From: an uncultured Clostridia bacterium
GTDB lineage: Bacteria; Bacillota; Clostridia; Peptostreptococcales; Acidaminobacteraceae
Assembly (NCBI GenBank): GCA_937880545.1
Contig: CALFKA010000103.1
Location: forward strand, 1 to 22,816
Direction: 5' to 3'
Length of the DNA: 22,816 nucleotides
Shown: positions 21,338 to 22,816 of the stretch, one piece after another
Position numbering within the stretch: position 1 is the first letter of the stretch
How the letters are laid out: every line of letters begins with the position of its first letter
Translations under genes and position numbers: made by a program
The notes under the pieces: model-generated
Database searches by the model: none
What the model saw: the letters and a program-made list of their open reading frames with translations, nothing else
Told to the model about the DNA's origin: nothing

Positions 21338-22291
21338 CTACACGAAGGACTCGTTTTCGTCCTTGAGTTGATGCGCATCCTCTATGATCTTTGCAAAAAG
21401 AAGCGCGGCAAGCACGAAAGCGATGGAGCTCACGGGAATCCATACGAGTGTATTGATCACCCGGAGGGAGTCCATGAACAGAAACTGAAGAATCTGGAAG
21501 CCGATGCTCACGAGGATCACAATGCGAAGGACGCTCACACTGAGAGCGGAGAGTTTTTTCGCCTCCGTTAGCGTAGCCTCAGAATAGCGCTCCTTCTCGA
21601 AGGAGCGAAGCAGCGATAGAGCAGAAAATACCAGGAGGAGGTTCAGTACATACGGCAGCGACTCGACAAAATACTTGATGTATAAAAACACTTTCGTGGT
21701 TCCCAGCAGGTGTTCATTTCCTTGATTGGCCGCTGTAACGCTCTCGAGAGAACTGATCAGCGTCCCCACATTGACATAGGAAATGACCAGAACAAAGATC
21801 GCTCCGAGTGTCAGGAGAATCAATCGAAGATAGCCGCTCAGTTTATCACCCGCTCCTCTGTCGATGAGGCGGAGAAACTTGAGGACAAAGTAGCCCGCCA
21901 GAGTCGCATGCAGGATGCTCCCGATGATAGGTGGACTGAGTCCGGGCACTCCCGATGAAAATGCGCCGGGGTTTATGAGTTTGTACATGGACGCAAAGAG
22001 CATCAGACTCAGCAGCACAAGAAGTGCATCCTCCGGTGTGCTGCGGCGGCGTATCTTTTGGATGACAGACACGAAAAGCGGAAGGAGGCACAGCAATACG
22101 TATAAAATAAAGGCAACGATATTTCCCGTTCTTCCCGAGAGGGACAGTTTCCTGAGACCGCTTGCCAACCCTTCGTAGGGAAAAGAAAACAGAGACGAGA
22201 TACGGCGGATGGTTCCCAGCTGTAATAACTGGAGGGCCAAAGCTCCCGCTCCGAGAAGTAGCAATGCCCCTTTCGTCCGTCCTTCTTTCAT
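21338..22291 (-). CDS. Integral membrane protein with a DUF2975-like C-terminal half
   Basis: The protein has 317 residues with about eight membrane segments. The last 100 residues follow the DUF2975 plan: LRSFEKERYSEATLTEAKKLSALSVSVLRIVILVSIGF, further helices, then a KIIEDAHQLKDENESFV end. The domain assignment rests on this pattern and on the neighbouring YozG-type regulator. The N-terminal half adds four or so helices, making it longer than the usual DUF2975 protein of about 160 residues. The function is unknown; such pairs are thought to sense membrane or envelope state. ATG 22291 has a perfect AAAGGAGG five bases upstream. First gene of the three-gene operon. Confidence 0.75.
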   Translation of the reverse strand: MKEGRTKGALLLLGAGALALQLLQLGTIRRISSLFSFPYEGLASGLRKLSLSGRTGNIVAFILYVLLCLLPLFVSVIQKIRRRSTPEDALLVLLSLMLFASMYKLINPGAFSSGVPGLSPPIIGSILHATLAGYFVLKFLRLIDRGAGDKLSGYLRLILLTLGAIFVLVISYVNVGTLISSLESVTAANQGNEHLLGTTKVFLYIKYFVESLPYVLNLLLVFSALSLLRSFEKERYSEATLTEAKKLSALSVSVLRIVILVSIGFQILQFLFMDSLRVINTLVWIPVSSIAFVLAALLFAKIIEDAHQLKDENESFV

Positions 22292-22311
22292 CTTGACCTC
22301 CTTTTGCGTTC

Positions 22312-22340
22312 AGTATATCTCCAAAATTATCGTTATTCAA
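22312..22340 (-). promoter_or_regulatory. Promoter of the membrane protein-regulator-lipoprotein operon
   Basis: On the minus strand, TTGAAT (22335-22340) and TATACT (22312-22317) are 17 bases apart. The start is predicted near 22305, leaving a leader of about 14 bases that begins just before AAAGGAGG. The -35 lies inside the dyad at 22325-22377. Confidence 0.75.
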
Positions 22341-22377
22341 TAATTTTAGCGCAATTAATTATTGTATTTCGATAATT
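22325..22377. promoter_or_regulatory. Concentric double inverted repeat over the -35 box, probable operator
   Basis: Outer arms AATTATCG (22325-22332) and CGATAATT (22370-22377) and inner arms CAATAATT (22338-22345) and AATTATTG (22357-22364) share the same centre at 22351. A third, overlapping repeat AAAATTAT-N9-ATAATTTT occupies 22323-22347. The arrangement suggests two dimers bound side by side. The YozG-type regulator of the operon is the natural candidate ligand, by inference. Confidence 0.6.
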
Positions 22378-22427
22378 CTCTACGCACAGCTGTTCTGCCC
22401 TTTCGTGGCAATACTCACTCGTTGCAC

Positions 22428-22465
22428 AAAAAAACCTCCTCAGACATCACTTGATGCTTGAGGAG
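22428..22465 (-). terminator. Terminator of the gene at the right edge
   Basis: On the minus strand, CTCCTCA (22465-22459) pairs with TGAGGAG (22442-22436), with an inner CATC/GATG stem, and is followed by TTTTTTT (22434-22428). It begins about 20 bases after the stop at 22485. Confidence 0.92.
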
Positions 22466-22484
22466 ATCCGTCTTTTTATTTTCT

Positions 22485-22816
22485 TTACTTCATACGCTCT
22501 TGGAGGAATTCTCCCGTCCCCGGCATCCAAGATAATTCATCGAATTCTCGGACAAAATCTACTTTGGAGAGAGGTCTCCCTTCATATTTACTGAGAATGA
22601 GCTGAAGGAGTTTGTCGAAAGCGTCACTTCCCAGAAACTCTCTGGCCTCTCGAAGTAGTGATGTCGGTTTTACCCCCACCGCTTCGAGCTGAGAGGCGCT
22701 GAGCACTTGCTGGAGTGACTCGCTGATCAAATAGTCCTTCATCTGTCTCTGAAGATAGTCCCCTTCTTCCGGCGGACTTTTCAGGAGCCAGGGAACATCA
22801 AAGAAGCGCTCCATCA
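22485..22816 (-). CDS. C-terminal end of a protein, possibly an M1-family peptidase (partial)
   Basis: About 110 C-terminal residues are visible; the gene continues beyond the right edge, and the ATG at 22814 is probably internal because no ribosome site or upstream sequence is visible. KPTSLLREAREFLGSDAFDKLLQLILSKYEGRPLSKVDFVREFDEL resembles the C-terminal helical part of M1 aminopeptidase-like proteins: 'lL..lr..lG.eaF...l..y...y.....t..dF...~e'. The zinc site HExxH would lie outside the window, so the family is not proven. The end WMPGTGEFLQERMK is hydrophilic, without a membrane anchor. Confidence 0.5.
   Translation of the reverse strand, partial: MERFFDVPWLLKSPPEEGDYLQRQMKDYLISESLQQVLSASQLEAVGVKPTSLLREAREFLGSDAFDKLLQLILSKYEGRPLSKVDFVREFDELSWMPGTGEFLQERMK

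Noticed and set aside
22401..22415. Second TetR operator copy near the right edge (ACTCACTCG)
   Set aside because: Only one half-site is present, without a matching arm at the right spacing, and it is not at a promoter.

Overview
The window looks like chromosomal DNA of an anaerobic-type, low-GC-lineage Gram-positive bacterium (Bacillota, probably Clostridia), although its base composition is close to balanced. The reasons are strong GGAGG ribosome sites before nearly every gene, an HrcA/CIRCE operator, a YozG-type regulator paired with a DUF2975-type membrane protein, a DUF6935-like protein, and a tRNA with an encoded CCA end. No species can be named from the sequence alone. There is no rRNA, CRISPR array, insertion sequence or phage gene.

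Layout. (1) 1-1394: start of a leftward gene at the edge, a membrane-anchored YkuE-type metallophosphoesterase, and a convergent low-molecular-weight protein tyrosine phosphatase. (2) 1483-7060: a PAS-domain fragment, then a tight six-gene operon behind a TetR-type operator. Its genes are an SCP2-like protein, a class III PLP aminotransferase, both halves of a split transketolase, a second SCP2-like protein and a TetR regulator. It closes with a strong terminator. This is the most unusual part of the window and matches no pathway I can name. (3) 7113-9255: a lipoprotein metallophosphoesterase, a DUF6935-like protein and tRNA-Pro(CGG). (4) 9809-14303: a complete branched-chain-amino-acid-type ABC importer (livKHMGF), with a terminator between the binding protein and the permeases. 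(5) 14459-15667: CCA-adding enzyme. (6) 15703-18624: leftward operon of HAD phosphatase, glycerate kinase, cupin and uppP, mostly with overlapping ATGA junctions. (7) 18694-19842: CIRCE-controlled hsp20 divergent from an FMN reductase. (8) 20195-22291: leftward operon of DUF2975-like membrane protein, YozG-type regulator and lipoprotein, behind a large concentric dyad. (9) 22485-22816: the C-terminal end of a possible M1-type peptidase.

The best candidate for an undescribed system is the 1688-7060 operon. A transketolase moves two-carbon ketol units and a class III aminotransferase converts a carbonyl to an amine. Two lipid-binding-fold proteins bracket these enzymes, and a TetR regulator sits under an operator whose layout resembles the fatty-acyl-CoA-responsive FadR box. 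One chemically consistent but unproven reading is synthesis of an amino-polyol or sphingoid-like amino lipid. An ordinary amino-sugar route is the main alternative.
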